Positions 45,747 to 59,150 of a DNA stretch of 64,000 nt are shown here, piece by piece. The position numbers were made by a program, and so were the translations under genes. Within the stretch, counting starts at the first letter, position 1. Every line of letters starts with the position of its first letter. Location: the NCBI RefSeq assembly GCF_900112425.1, contig NZ_FOLP01000011.1, positions 163,516-227,515 on the forward strand, read 5' to 3'. The DNA is from Variovorax sp. OK212. Lineage in GTDB: Bacteria > Pseudomonadota > Gammaproteobacteria > Burkholderiales > Burkholderiaceae_C. The notes beneath the pieces were generated by a model. It saw nothing but the letters and a program-made list of their open reading frames with translations. It had not been told where the DNA came from and searched no databases.

Positions 45747-46552
45747 GCGACCCCATCCGCTACGAGAAGCGCGGCCACGTCGCCATCCTCACGCTCGACC
45801 GGCCCGAGGCACGCAACGCGCTCACGCCGCGCATGCTGTGCCTGCTGGCCGATGCCTTCGTCGACTTTCGCGCCGACGCCGCGTTGCGCGTGGCGATCCT
45901 CACCGGTGCGGGCGACATCGCCTTCTGCGCGGGCGGCGACCTCGCGACCACGCTGCCGCTGATGACCGGCGCGCGCGCACCGGCCGACGCTTTCGAGCAG
46001 CGCATGCTCGACGACCCGCTGGTGCTGGCGGCATCGTCGCTGCGCGACTTTGCCTTGCACAAGCCGGTGGTCGCCGCCATCAACGGCGCCTGCATGGCCG
46101 CGGGCTTCGAGACCATGCTGGGCACCGACATCCGCGTTGCCGCGGAGCATGCGAGCTTCGGCCTGCCCGAGGTGCAGCGCGCGCTGATTCCCTTCGCCGG
46201 CTCGATGGTGCGGCTGCCCCGGCAGATCGGGCATGCGCGCGCGATGGAGTTCATGCTGACGGGGCGGCCGATGAAGGCCGAGGCCGCGCTGCAGTGCGGC
46301 CTCGTCAACCACGTGGTGCCGGCCGCGCAGCTGATGGCCAGGGCCGAGGAGATCGCCCTGCAGATCGCCGCCAACGGCCCGCTCGCCGTGCAGGCCGTGA
46401 AGCAGACGGTGATGGAGGCCAACGGCGTGCCGCTCGACGTGGGCTACCGGCTCGAAGACCGCGCGAAGAAGGCCGTGTTCGCCAGCGCCGATGCGCGCGA
46501 AGGGCCGCGGGCCTTCATGGAAAAGCGCAGCCCCGGCTACACCGGGCAGTGA
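45743..46552 (+). CDS. Enoyl-CoA hydratase/isomerase (crotonase) family
   Basis: The 269-residue protein has the crotonase fold with oxyanion segments FCAGGDLA and GACMAAGFE, and both catalytic Glu positions: Glu in GLPEVQRAL and Glu in AMEFMLTG, so hydratase activity is plausible. It starts within the stop of the ligase gene, so the two are coupled. Together they resemble the ligase/hydratase pair of hydroxycinnamate or fatty-acid degradation. Strong resemblance to the feruloyl-CoA hydratase/lyase is not evident, so the substrate is open. Confidence 0.87.
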   Translation: MSDPIRYEKRGHVAILTLDRPEARNALTPRMLCLLADAFVDFRADAALRVAILTGAGDIAFCAGGDLATTLPLMTGARAPADAFEQRMLDDPLVLAASSLRDFALHKPVVAAINGACMAAGFETMLGTDIRVAAEHASFGLPEVQRALIPFAGSMVRLPRQIGHARAMEFMLTGRPMKAEAALQCGLVNHVVPAAQLMARAEEIALQIAANGPLAVQAVKQTVMEANGVPLDVGYRLEDRAKKAVFASADAREGPRAFMEKRSPGYTGQ

Positions 46553-46612
46553 GGACCCGGTGGCAGGCGCACCGGCAAACGCATTCGATTCGAAACCAAC
46601 GGAGACAAACCC

Positions 46613-47617
46613 ATGAACGACAAGCAGATGACCCGAAGAGGCTGCCTCACTGCCGGCGCCGCGGCGTCCCTGGCGCTGGCCTGCCCGCAGTTCGCCCTCG
46701 CGCAGGCCTCGCCGCAGGCGTACCCCTCGCGGCCGGTGCGGCTTGCCGTGGGCTTCGCGCCCGGCACCGGTCCCGACGTGCTCACGCGCGTGCTCGGCCA
46801 GCGGCTGGGGGAGACCATCGGCCAGCCGATGGTCATCGAGAACCGCGCGGGCGCGGGCGGGCAGATTGCCGCGCAGTTCGTCGCCAAGAGCGCGGCCGAT
46901 GGCTACACGCTGCTCATCGCCGACGTGGGCGCCATCAGCATCGCGCCGGCCGCGTTCTCGAGGCTGCCATACGACCCGGCACGCGAACTGCTGCCGGTGT
47001 CGGAGGTGGTGCGCACCGACTTCATCCTGGTGGTGCCCAACAGCTCGCCCGCGAAGTCGGTGGCCGACTTCGTGAAGATGGCCAGGGCGGAGAAGGACAA
47101 GGTCAACTTCGGCACCTTCGGTGCGGGCACGCCGGGCCACTTCGGCGCCGAGATGTTCGCGGAGCAGGGCGGCTTCAAGGTGGAGCCGGTGCACTTTCGC
47201 GCCACCGGCGACGCGGTGACGGCCATCATCGCGGGCGATGTGCAGGCGGCCTTCGTGTCGACCGCGCTGGCCATGGCGCAGGTCAAGGGCGAGAAGATGC
47301 GCGCGCTGGCCACCACCGCGCCGCAGCGCTCGCCGCTGCTGCCGGCCGTGCCCACGTTCGCGGAAACGGGTTTCCCCAAGGCCGACTTCTCCGCCTGGTT
47401 CGTGCTGTTCGCGCCGGCCGGCACGCCCGAGGGCGTGGTTGCCAAGCTCAACGCGCAGGTGGTGGCCGCGGTGCAGTCGCCCGAGGTGCGCCGCCGGCTG
47501 GAGGAGGCCGGCTTCAGCATCCTGGGCAGCAGCGCGGCCGATGCGCGCCGCATGATCGCCACCGACTCGGTGCGCTGGCAGAAGGTGGTGGCCTCCACCG
47601 GCTTCAAGGGCGACTGA
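46613..47617 (+). CDS. Bug-family (TTT) periplasmic solute receptor
   Basis: The 334-residue protein has a twin-arginine-like start (MTRRGCLTAGAAASLALA) and hydrophobic core, cleaved near ALAQA. The mature part has YPSRPVRLAVGFAPGTGPD, ENRAGAGGQIAA and ADGYTLLIADVG, all Bug hallmarks. It lies 60 bases after the hydratase gene and 14 before the tannase-like gene (47632), so it is in the same operon and probably binds the acid released or used by the other enzymes. No TctA/B genes are nearby. Confidence 0.9.
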   Translation: MNDKQMTRRGCLTAGAAASLALACPQFALAQASPQAYPSRPVRLAVGFAPGTGPDVLTRVLGQRLGETIGQPMVIENRAGAGGQIAAQFVAKSAADGYTLLIADVGAISIAPAAFSRLPYDPARELLPVSEVVRTDFILVVPNSSPAKSVADFVKMARAEKDKVNFGTFGAGTPGHFGAEMFAEQGGFKVEPVHFRATGDAVTAIIAGDVQAAFVSTALAMAQVKGEKMRALATTAPQRSPLLPAVPTFAETGFPKADFSAWFVLFAPAGTPEGVVAKLNAQVVAAVQSPEVRRRLEEAGFSILGSSAADARRMIATDSVRWQKVVASTGFKGD

Positions 47618-47631
47618 GCGTGGTGCGCCGC

Positions 47632-49413
47632 ATGCACCTGTCATGGCGTCCCGTCGCGCTCGCCGCGTTCGTTGCGGCCGCCGGGCTGGCGGCCGGCTGC
47701 GGCAGCGTCGACCGCGGCGTGCCCGTGCCGCAAGGCCGGGCGGGCACGCCGCTGGCCTGCGCCGGCCTGGCCTCCGCCGTGCCGGCCGGCACGCGGCTCA
47801 CGCTGAGCGAGAGCGTGCCCGCGGGCGAGATCCAGCTGACCGGCGTGCAGCCCGGCGCGCCCGGCTCGAAGGCGCCGGTGCCCGCGCATTGCCACGTGCA
47901 GGGCAAGATCGACGAGCGCACCGGCATCGACGGCAAGCCCTACGCCATCGGCTTCGACCTGCGCATGCCCACTGCGTGGAACGGCCGCTTCTTCTTCCAG
48001 GGCGGCGGCGGCACCGACGGCACGCTGCGCGATGCGGTGGGCCAGCTCACCGGCGGCGGCAACACCGGCAACGCGTTGCTGCAGGGCTACGCGGTGGTGT
48101 TCACCGACACCGGCCACCTCGACGAGCCGGGCGCCGATGGGCCGTACCGCTTCGGCCTCGACCCGCAGGCGCGGCTGGACAACGGCTACAACTCGATGGC
48201 GCAGACCGGCCGCGTGGCCAAGGCGCTGATTGCCGCGCACTACGCGAAGGCGCCCGAGCGCTCCTACTTCGTCGGCTGCTCCAACGGCGGCCGGCAGGCC
48301 ATGATGATGGCGCAGCGCTACCCCGACATGTTCGATGGCGTGATCGCATCGGCACCGGCGTACCGCGTGCCGCTGGCCTCGGTGCAGGCCGTGTACGACA
48401 CGCAGCTCTATGCGAAAGCCGCGGCGGAGAACGCGCCGCTGGTCGGCGGCCGGCCCGTGCTCTCGGCCGCCTTCTCGCCCGCCGACATGAAGCTGCTGAC
48501 GACCGAGGTGCTCAACCAGTGCGACGCGCTCGACGGGCTGAAGGACGGCATCGTCGACAACTGGCCCGCCTGCGGGTTCAGGCCCGAGGCACTGCGCTGC
48601 ACCGGCGCCAAGACCGCCGAGACCGCCAAGACCGCGAAGATGGCGCGGACCGCGCAGACCACCAAGACGGCCCAGTGCCTGACGGGCACGCAGGTCGATG
48701 TGTTGGCGAAGTCGTTCGCCGGCCCCAAGGATGCGAACGGCCGCGCGATCTACAGCGACTGGCCCTTCGACGCCGGCCTGCACTCCGCGGAGTGGACGCG
48801 CTGGAAGTTCGGCGATGCTCCGGGCGCTGCGCCGAACGCGCGCAACATCACGCTCATGACCGGCGCGCTGGCCATGGTCTTCAGCACGCCGCCCACGGTC
48901 ACGGCCGACTTCTACGGCCACGCGCTCGGCTACGACGTGGCGCGCGACAGCGCGAAGGTGTCGGCGGTCGACGCCGCCTTTCCCCAGTCGGCCATGCAAT
49001 GGGAGGTGCCCGACTCGCCCGACGTCGATGCCTTCGCGCGGCACGGCGGCAAGATGCTGTTCTTCCACGGCGTGAGCGACCCGGTGTTCTCGGTGAAGGA
49101 CACGGTGCGCTACCTCGGCCTGCTGCGCGAGCGCTACGGCGAGCGCACCGACGCCGTGGCGCGCCTGTTCACCGTGCCCAACATGGCGCACTGTTCGGGC
49201 GGCCCGGCCACCGACCAGTACGACGGCCTGAGCGCGCTGGTGAACTGGGTCGAGAAGGGACGGCCGCCCGAGCGCATCGTGGCGCGCGCCCGGCCCGAAA
49301 ACCGCGACGTGACCACGCCGGGCCGCACGCGCCCGCTGTGCGCCTGGCCGAAGCAGCCGCGCTACAAGGGCAGCGGCAGCATCGACGATGCGGCCAGCTT
49401 CGGTTGCAATTGA
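47632..49413 (+). CDS. Tannase/feruloyl-esterase family lipoprotein
   Basis: From ATG 47632 (a GTG at 47620 is an alternative) the 593-residue protein has a lipoprotein signal (GLAAG-Cys at about residue 23). It belongs to the tannase/feruloyl-esterase family: serine motif GCSNGGRQ with its neighbouring Cys, a DPVFS aspartate region and terminal HCSGG catalytic His-Cys. It hydrolyses phenolic or other carboxylic esters outside the inner membrane. Residues about 326-347 contain a Lys-Thr-Ala triplet repeat (48607-48675, 9-bp period), which is not a family feature. Next to the ligase, hydratase and Bug genes it suggests an esterified acid as substrate. Confidence 0.87.
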   Translation: MHLSWRPVALAAFVAAAGLAAGCGSVDRGVPVPQGRAGTPLACAGLASAVPAGTRLTLSESVPAGEIQLTGVQPGAPGSKAPVPAHCHVQGKIDERTGIDGKPYAIGFDLRMPTAWNGRFFFQGGGGTDGTLRDAVGQLTGGGNTGNALLQGYAVVFTDTGHLDEPGADGPYRFGLDPQARLDNGYNSMAQTGRVAKALIAAHYAKAPERSYFVGCSNGGRQAMMMAQRYPDMFDGVIASAPAYRVPLASVQAVYDTQLYAKAAAENAPLVGGRPVLSAAFSPADMKLLTTEVLNQCDALDGLKDGIVDNWPACGFRPEALRCTGAKTAETAKTAKMARTAQTTKTAQCLTGTQVDVLAKSFAGPKDANGRAIYSDWPFDAGLHSAEWTRWKFGDAPGAAPNARNITLMTGALAMVFSTPPTVTADFYGHALGYDVARDSAKVSAVDAAFPQSAMQWEVPDSPDVDAFARHGGKMLFFHGVSDPVFSVKDTVRYLGLLRERYGERTDAVARLFTVPNMAHCSGGPATDQYDGLSALVNWVEKGRPPERIVARARPENRDVTTPGRTRPLCAWPKQPRYKGSGSIDDAASFGCN

Positions 49414-49473
49414 AGCGGCCTGAACAGGGTCAACCCCGATGGAAGATCGCCCCGCCGCCGGTAGCTTGAGCGC

Positions 49474-50373
49474 ATGGACCTGATTCCCCTCAAGCAGCCA
49501 CCCGCGCACCGCACGCACGCGGCGCCGGGCGGCGGCGCGCCCGAGCGCGCCAGCCTCGCGCTGGCCGGCGTGATCGGCTGCACCGGCCAGCCCGACTTCA
49601 GCGCCAAGGCGCTGGCCGAACTCAACAAGATGCTGCCGATGTGCTGGATGTCGATCTACAGGCTGTACCCGCACGCGCCGCCCGAGAGCTACGGCGGCGG
49701 CGCCTTCGGCATTGCCGACGGCACGCGCGATTCCTGGCGCGTGTACCGCCGCGGCCTGTACAGCCGGGACCGCACCTTTCTCGCGGCGCGCGAGGTCACC
49801 GAAGGCGGCGATGCGGTCGTCACGCGCTGGCATGCGCGCGAGATCCCGCTGGAGCACCGCAAGGCGATCTACATCCGCCACGGCCTGCGCGAGCGCGTGT
49901 CGCTGGTCGAAGGCGACCCGTCGGGCGGGGTGCTGGCGGTGAACCTGTACCGCGGCATGGCGCAGTCGTCGTTCCGCGACGACGAGGTCGACCTGCTGTG
50001 CAGCCTGGCGCCGCCGCTGCTTGCGACGGTGCAGCTGCACCTGCGGTTGACGGCGCCGCAGCACGTGGGCGAGCTGCCGGCCGACGACGTGGTGGCGCTC
50101 AGCCCCGAGCCTTCGGCGCTGTCCGAGCTGCCGCGCCGCGAGCGCGAGGTGTGCCAGCGGCTGCTGCGCGGCTGGACCTACGACGGCATCGCGGCCGACC
50201 TCGGCATTTCGGCCGGCACGGTCAAGACCTACCGCAACCGCGCGTTCGAGCGCATGGGCCTGCACCACCGCAACGAGCTTTTTGCGAAGGCGCTGGCCGA
50301 GGTGGCCGCCGCGCCGGGCGTGGCTGGTGCGCCTGCTGCACCGGCTGCACTGGCCGTACCGGCTGTGGCGTAA
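49474..50373 (+). CDS. LuxR-family transcriptional regulator
   Basis: The 299-residue protein ends with a LuxR-type helix-turn-helix (about 210-275: LPRREREVCQRLLRGWTYDG, GISAGTVKTYRNRAFERMG). The N-terminal 190 residues form a sensory domain of unclear fold, with no receiver aspartate motif that I can see. A low-complexity Ala/Pro tail ends the protein. It starts 60 bases after the tannase-like gene and may control that operon or the diguanylate cyclase downstream. Confidence 0.82.
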   Translation: MDLIPLKQPPAHRTHAAPGGGAPERASLALAGVIGCTGQPDFSAKALAELNKMLPMCWMSIYRLYPHAPPESYGGGAFGIADGTRDSWRVYRRGLYSRDRTFLAAREVTEGGDAVVTRWHAREIPLEHRKAIYIRHGLRERVSLVEGDPSGGVLAVNLYRGMAQSSFRDDEVDLLCSLAPPLLATVQLHLRLTAPQHVGELPADDVVALSPEPSALSELPRREREVCQRLLRGWTYDGIAADLGISAGTVKTYRNRAFERMGLHHRNELFAKALAEVAAAPGVAGAPAAPAALAVPAVA

Positions 50374-50537
50374 GGGCCATAAAGCAGGCCGTTTCGGCCC
50401 GTTTCAGGCCAATTGGAGGCCCGCAGCGGCCTTGCTGCTCCGATTTCTGATGTGCAATTGTCAACTCGTGAAACAATCTGGTCAGGAAGGGACGTGCATG
50501 GCGCGCGGCTCCAAACAGCTAGGCGTGGACGAATCAG

Positions 50538-52097
50538 ATGTTTTCCGGCACAGAATTTCTGGCGCAGGTGTTGATGGCGCACGGCGCATCGGCCGTGTGC
50601 GGCTACGACGCCGAGGACCGAGTCACGTTCTGGAATGAGCGTTACCTGGCCTTCTTCCCCGAGGTGGCGCCCTTCCTGCGCGTGGGTACCCCGTTCCTGG
50701 AAACGCTGGAGCCCTTCCTGGCGCTGCAGCAGCCCCAGGCCTCGGCGCAGGAACGCGCCGACGCGATGACCAACGCCGTCTTCAGGCACAGCCAGGAGGA
50801 AGGTCCCGTGCAGTACCAGCGTGCCGACGGGCGCTGGCTGGAGCTGCGCATGTTCCCGCAGCCGGACGGCGGGCGCTTCAAGGTCTGGTCCGACGTGTCC
50901 GCGCAGAAGGCGCCCGGCGCCGAGGGCAGCCTGCTGCAGGGCCTGATGGCCGTGGCCAACGTGGGCCTGATCGTGCACGACGCCGCGGGGGTGCTGCGCT
51001 ACGTGAATTCGAGGTTCTTCTCGGAGCACTTCATGAGCCTGATCCGGCGGGTGCCGGCGCTCGAGCGCCGCGGCGCGGAGCAGGGCAGCTACTGGAAGAA
51101 GTTCGCGGACATCTTCGGCGACGACGAGGCCTACGAGCAGCTGTGCCTGAGCACCGAGCACGGCCCCATTCCGGCACCGCTCACGATGCGCGCGCGCACC
51201 GGCCGCTTCTACCGGGTGCAGGAGCAGGCCTGGGACGCGGGCGGCACCGCCTGCGTCTGGACCGACGTGACGGAGCTGATCCAGCGCGAGAACGCCCTGC
51301 GTGCCGCGCACCGGGAGCTGTCGCTGCTGAACCGGCGGCTGATCGACCTGTCCGAGACCGACGCGCTGACCGGCCTGCCCAACCGCCGCCGTTTCAACAC
51401 GGCCATGCAGTCGGCCCAGGCGGTGGTGCGCGGCGGGGCGCATGCGTCCGTGGCCATCATCGACCTGGACTATTTCAAGTCGATCAACGACCGCTTCGGC
51501 CACGACGTGGGCGACGTGGCGCTGGTGGAGGTCTCCCGGCGGCTGCGCGCGCTGGTGCCCGGCCAGGTGCCCATTGCACGGCTGGGCGGCGAGGAATTCG
51601 GGCTGGTGTTCGAGGCGATGCCGCTGGCGGAGGCCCATGCCTGCGTGGAGGCGCTGCGCCAGGCGTTTTCGGACAACCCGTTCGTGACCGGCGCGGAAAC
51701 GATGCCGCTCACCATGTCGATCGGCATTGCGCCGTTGAGGGCCGATCGCGACTCGAGCGCGTCGCTCAAGGAAGCCGACATGGCGCTGCTGCGGGCCAAG
51801 GCGCGGGGCCGCGACTGCGTGGTGCTCGCGGGCCAGGGTGCCACGACGGGCCGCGAGCATGCATTTGCCGACATGCCGGGTTCGAACACCACGCTCTTCT
51901 CGCTGAGTGCCTATGCCGACGAGGTCGCCCTGGACGCCGCCGCCCTGCGCGACAAATACGCCCCCGCCGCGGAGCACCCGGCCTTCGCCCTCGCCAACTG
52001 GGAAAAGGCCGTGCGCGACGGCACCACGCTCGACCACTACTGGGGCTGGGTGGAGTACCAGATCTCGGCCAGCCTGCAGGCGCCCGAGATCGACTGA
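50538..52097 (+). CDS. PAS-type diguanylate cyclase (GGDEF)
   Basis: The 519-residue soluble protein starts at ATG 50538. Residues about 1-115 and 150-265 contain PAS-like sensor domains (FWNERYLAFFPEV, QKAPGAEGSLLQGL), and the GGDEF domain follows at about 285-450. The active motif is GGEEF (350-354). The inhibitory-site position is PGQV instead of RxxD, so product inhibition is probably absent. It synthesises c-di-GMP. A C-terminal extension of about 70 residues follows. It lies 164 bp after the LuxR gene and 39 bp before the converging NRPS stop. Confidence 0.9.
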   Translation: MFSGTEFLAQVLMAHGASAVCGYDAEDRVTFWNERYLAFFPEVAPFLRVGTPFLETLEPFLALQQPQASAQERADAMTNAVFRHSQEEGPVQYQRADGRWLELRMFPQPDGGRFKVWSDVSAQKAPGAEGSLLQGLMAVANVGLIVHDAAGVLRYVNSRFFSEHFMSLIRRVPALERRGAEQGSYWKKFADIFGDDEAYEQLCLSTEHGPIPAPLTMRARTGRFYRVQEQAWDAGGTACVWTDVTELIQRENALRAAHRELSLLNRRLIDLSETDALTGLPNRRRFNTAMQSAQAVVRGGAHASVAIIDLDYFKSINDRFGHDVGDVALVEVSRRLRALVPGQVPIARLGGEEFGLVFEAMPLAEAHACVEALRQAFSDNPFVTGAETMPLTMSIGIAPLRADRDSSASLKEADMALLRAKARGRDCVVLAGQGATTGREHAFADMPGSNTTLFSLSAYADEVALDAAALRDKYAPAAEHPAFALANWEKAVRDGTTLDHYWGWVEYQISASLQAPEID

Positions 52098-52136
52098 GCC
52101 CGGCGCGGGGCTCGTCTTTCGGTCGTTTCAGTTGCT

Positions 52137-56192
<4,056 letters not shown>

Positions 56193-56639
56193 GCGCCCGC
56201 CCTCTCATTGAAACCGCTTGCGATCGACACAGACTGATCCTCCATGCGGGTGGACAAGAAGAAACCGGGTGGGGTCTTGAGCACACGCGTCGTCGTGTCG
56301 CTCCCTCGTTTTTTCGCATCGTAGGGTGTTTGATACGAAGGATGTACTACTTAGCGAGGGCGTTACATCGAGAAAAATTCCTTGCGGAAACGTACTACCC
56401 CGTCGACATGGCCTGGGTACCCGGTGCCGCCCAGCCAAACCCGCGAGAGGGTGGGCGCGGGTCGCGCAGGGCGGTCCGGCCAGCTTCGGGGTTCTGCTTT
56501 CCGGCGCCATGCAGAGGAGCGCCATTGCCCCGGAACTGGCGGGTATGGACACGCACACCAGAGTCTTGTCTCCATGGACATGGGGCAGGGCAGGGTCCGG
56601 CCAGGAGTCGGCCTTGCCTTGTGACCACCAGCATCGACC
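56193..56639. promoter_or_regulatory. 447-bp intergenic region between NRPS and MFS genes
   Basis: This is the longest apparent promoter region in the window and is relatively AT-rich between 56300 and 56400. It contains an inverted repeat GATGTA (56341-56346) and TACATC (56364-56369) with a 17-base spacer, upstream of the NRPS start. I see no credible gene in it in any frame. It probably holds the NRPS promoter and the transcription end of the MFS operon. Confidence 0.5.
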
Positions 56640-58121
56640 TCAGGCTGACTTCGGCCCTTCGGGCAGAAGGCGTGTCTTCGCGAGCAGCGCAGCCCCCGAC
56701 AGGCAAAGCAACGCGAGCATGAACAGCGCATACCTCGCACCCTGTGTGAACAGCGCAACATCGAATGCCGAAAGCCCTGAGCCACCGTGCCCCAGGACCA
56801 TGCGCTGCGAGCCCTCGGGCAGTTGCATCATGGCCACGCTCAGCGTCAACGCGGTTCCCACCATGATTCCCGCGTTCTGGAGCGTCGAACGCACACCATT
56901 CGCAATGCCTCGACGTTGAGGGCGCACGCTCTGCAGAATCGACGCGTTGTTGGGCGTCACGAACCCCCCTATGCCCCAGCCCAGCATCAAGAGGCAAACG
57001 GCGAGCTGCCCCGCGCTGATCGTTGGCTGCAACAGCGCGGCCAGGAGCGCCAGCGCGCATCCGGCAAGCAGCATCGCCGCCACGCAGATCGATTCCGGCC
57101 TGAAACGGTGCAGCAGGCTGCCCGAAACCGGCGCAGCCGTCAGCATCCCAAGGGCCACAGGTGCAATGCGCAGCCCGACATCCGAAGCGGAGAGACTCGT
57201 GCAAGCCTGCAGATACAGCGCAATCAGCAACAGGGGGGCGGCCTGCGTCATCGACAGAAGCAGGATGCAGACGTAAGCAGTGCGGCGTCGCGGATCGCTG
57301 AAGAGCTCCGGGTCGACCAGCGGGCTCGCCGCGCGCTTTTGAACCCAGGCGAACAACAGGATTCCTGCAACACCCGCAAGCAGGAAGGCCCACACGGACA
57401 TGCTTGCCCACCCGTGGCTCCCCGCCATCGACAGCGCGTAGGTCACGCACCCGATTCCGACAAGGGACAGCACGGCGCCCACCAGGTCGAAGCGCTCGAC
57501 CCGGACCACTGCCGTCTTCGGAAGAATCCGCCACGACCACACCAGAACGAGAAGGCCGGCGGGAACGTTGAGCATGAAGAGAACCCGCCATCCCCACCAC
57601 GAGACGACAAACCCGCCTGCCAGCGGGCCAACGACCTGAGCAAGCGCGGCCACCATCGCGAGCACGCCAAGGGCAAGCCCCATCCTGCGGCGGCCGAACG
57701 CGTCGCCCACCAGGGCGCTGGTATTCGCCATGACGCCCGCGGCACCCACGGCCTGGCAAACCCGGAAGACGAGCATCGTCTCGGCAGTTGTCGCGACCGC
57801 ACAGGCTGCGCAGGCGACCACGAAGAGGCCCAACCCCGCAAGGAAAAGGTGCCGCCGCCCCCACAGGTCGGCAAGCCTGCCGAAGCTGAGAATGCACACG
57901 GTGCTCACGAGCATGTAGGACAGCAGAATCCAGCTCGCCTGCGCTGGCGACGCCTGCAGGCTGCGCCCTACCGCGGGGAGCACCACGTTGAGCGCGCTGA
58001 GATTCAGAAAACACAACAGCGCGCCGAGGCATGCCGCAACGAGCACGGCCCATCCGGCCTTGTCCTCGTCATCGGCGGCCGCCTCGGTGCCCGGATGGCC
58101 GGCGATGAATGTGGCCGCCAC
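56640..58121 (-). CDS. MFS drug-efflux transporter (14-helix DHA2/EmrB-QacA type)
   Basis: The 493-residue protein has about fourteen membrane helices and the DHA2 motifs: LNVVLPAVGRSLQ near helix 1, GRLADLWGRRHLFL in loop 2-3 and GPLAGGFVVSWWGWRVLF in helix 5. This is a proton-driven exporter. It starts 4 bases after the stop of the Bug gene, so it is the third gene of the amidase-Bug-MFS operon, and may export a substrate of that pathway. It also lies upstream of the NRPS gene on the same strand and could alternatively export its product. Confidence 0.88.
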   Translation of the reverse strand: MAATFIAGHPGTEAAADDEDKAGWAVLVAACLGALLCFLNLSALNVVLPAVGRSLQASPAQASWILLSYMLVSTVCILSFGRLADLWGRRHLFLAGLGLFVVACAACAVATTAETMLVFRVCQAVGAAGVMANTSALVGDAFGRRRMGLALGVLAMVAALAQVVGPLAGGFVVSWWGWRVLFMLNVPAGLLVLVWSWRILPKTAVVRVERFDLVGAVLSLVGIGCVTYALSMAGSHGWASMSVWAFLLAGVAGILLFAWVQKRAASPLVDPELFSDPRRRTAYVCILLLSMTQAAPLLLIALYLQACTSLSASDVGLRIAPVALGMLTAAPVSGSLLHRFRPESICVAAMLLAGCALALLAALLQPTISAGQLAVCLLMLGWGIGGFVTPNNASILQSVRPQRRGIANGVRSTLQNAGIMVGTALTLSVAMMQLPEGSQRMVLGHGGSGLSAFDVALFTQGARYALFMLALLCLSGAALLAKTRLLPEGPKSA

Positions 58122-58125
58122 CGGT

Positions 58126-59097
58126 TCAGTCTTCGCTCTTGAATCCCGAAGCCTTGACGATGGGGCGCCAATACTCGCGATCCTCGTTCATGACCCGGGT
58201 CACTTCCGCGCCGGGAAGCCCGGTCGGCTCAAGGCCCATGCGATCGAGTTGTCCGCGCACCCGAGGGCTGCGAATGGCGGCCAGGAATGCGCTTTCAAGT
58301 TTCGCCACCACGTCCTTCGGTGTGCCCGCCGGCACGAACGCAGCATAGGCGGCGTTGGCCCGATCGAACGCGTCGTAGCCCGATTCCTTGATCGTCGGAA
58401 CATCGGGCAACCAACTCAGCCGCCTGGTTCCCGCGACGCCCAGGATGTGCAGCTTTCCGGCGCGGTGAAGCTCCAACTGGCTGGCCAGCGCGTCGGTGCC
58501 GAGCGGCACGTGGTCGCCGATGATGTCCGTCGCAAGCGGCGCCCCGCCCCTGTAAGTGACAGCCGTGAGAGGCACGCCGATGGCCTTGGACAGTTGCAGC
58601 ACGCTGAAGTGAAGCCCGCCCCCCAGGTTGGTCATGCCCACGCTGGCCTGGCCGGGGTTCTTCTTGAGCCAGGCCACGTATTCGGGAATCGTCTTGTACG
58701 GCTGGCCCGCGCAGGCGGAGACGATGCTGGGGACGTTTGCCAGATGGGCGACGGGAATGAAGTCTTTGTCGGCGTCGTAGTTCAGCCGCGCATAGGTCAT
58801 CGGAAAGAACACGAACGGCGGCGTCGCGCCGATCAGAATCGTGCGCCCGTCAGGCCGTGCGGTCTTGACCGCTTCGATGGAAATGCGGGTGGACGCACCG
58901 GGCCGGTTCTCCACCAGCACAGGCTCCTTGAGCGTCGTGCGCAAGTCCTCGGCCACCGCCCGCGCCAGGTTGTCGAGCGCGCCACCCGGCGGGAATCCCA
59001 CGATCAGCCTGATGGGCGTGTTGCTGTCGGCATGCGCAAAGCTTGCGCTCAGTGCGACCAGCGCACTGAGCACGAATGTCTTTAGGAACGAGGTCAT
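58126..59097 (-). CDS. Bug-family (TTT) periplasmic solute receptor
   Basis: The 323-residue protein starts at ATG 59095-59097 and has a signal peptide (MTSFLKTFVLSALVALSASFAHA). The mature part has NTPIRLIVGFPPGGALDN, NRPGASTRIS and DGRTILIGA, all Bug hallmarks. It follows the amidase gene by 53 bases and precedes the MFS gene by 4. No membrane TTT subunit genes occur nearby. It is a receptor for the amide or acid handled by the operon, in my view. Confidence 0.9.
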   Translation of the reverse strand: MTSFLKTFVLSALVALSASFAHADSNTPIRLIVGFPPGGALDNLARAVAEDLRTTLKEPVLVENRPGASTRISIEAVKTARPDGRTILIGATPPFVFFPMTYARLNYDADKDFIPVAHLANVPSIVSACAGQPYKTIPEYVAWLKKNPGQASVGMTNLGGGLHFSVLQLSKAIGVPLTAVTYRGGAPLATDIIGDHVPLGTDALASQLELHRAGKLHILGVAGTRRLSWLPDVPTIKESGYDAFDRANAAYAAFVPAGTPKDVVAKLESAFLAAIRSPRVRGQLDRMGLEPTGLPGAEVTRVMNEDREYWRPIVKASGFKSED

Positions 59098-59150
59098 GGT
59101 GAGATACCTGCAAGGTTGATTGACGAAAAAAAGGAAGGGACAACGCGTGC

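Noticed and set aside
45743..46552. Feruloyl-CoA hydratase/lyase
   Set aside because: Crotonase signatures are general and the characteristic stretches of that enzyme are not obvious, so the wider family name is used.
56205..56558. Minus-strand 117-codon frame in the NRPS/MFS intergenic
   Set aside because: Composition and start context are not coding-like and no motif is seen.
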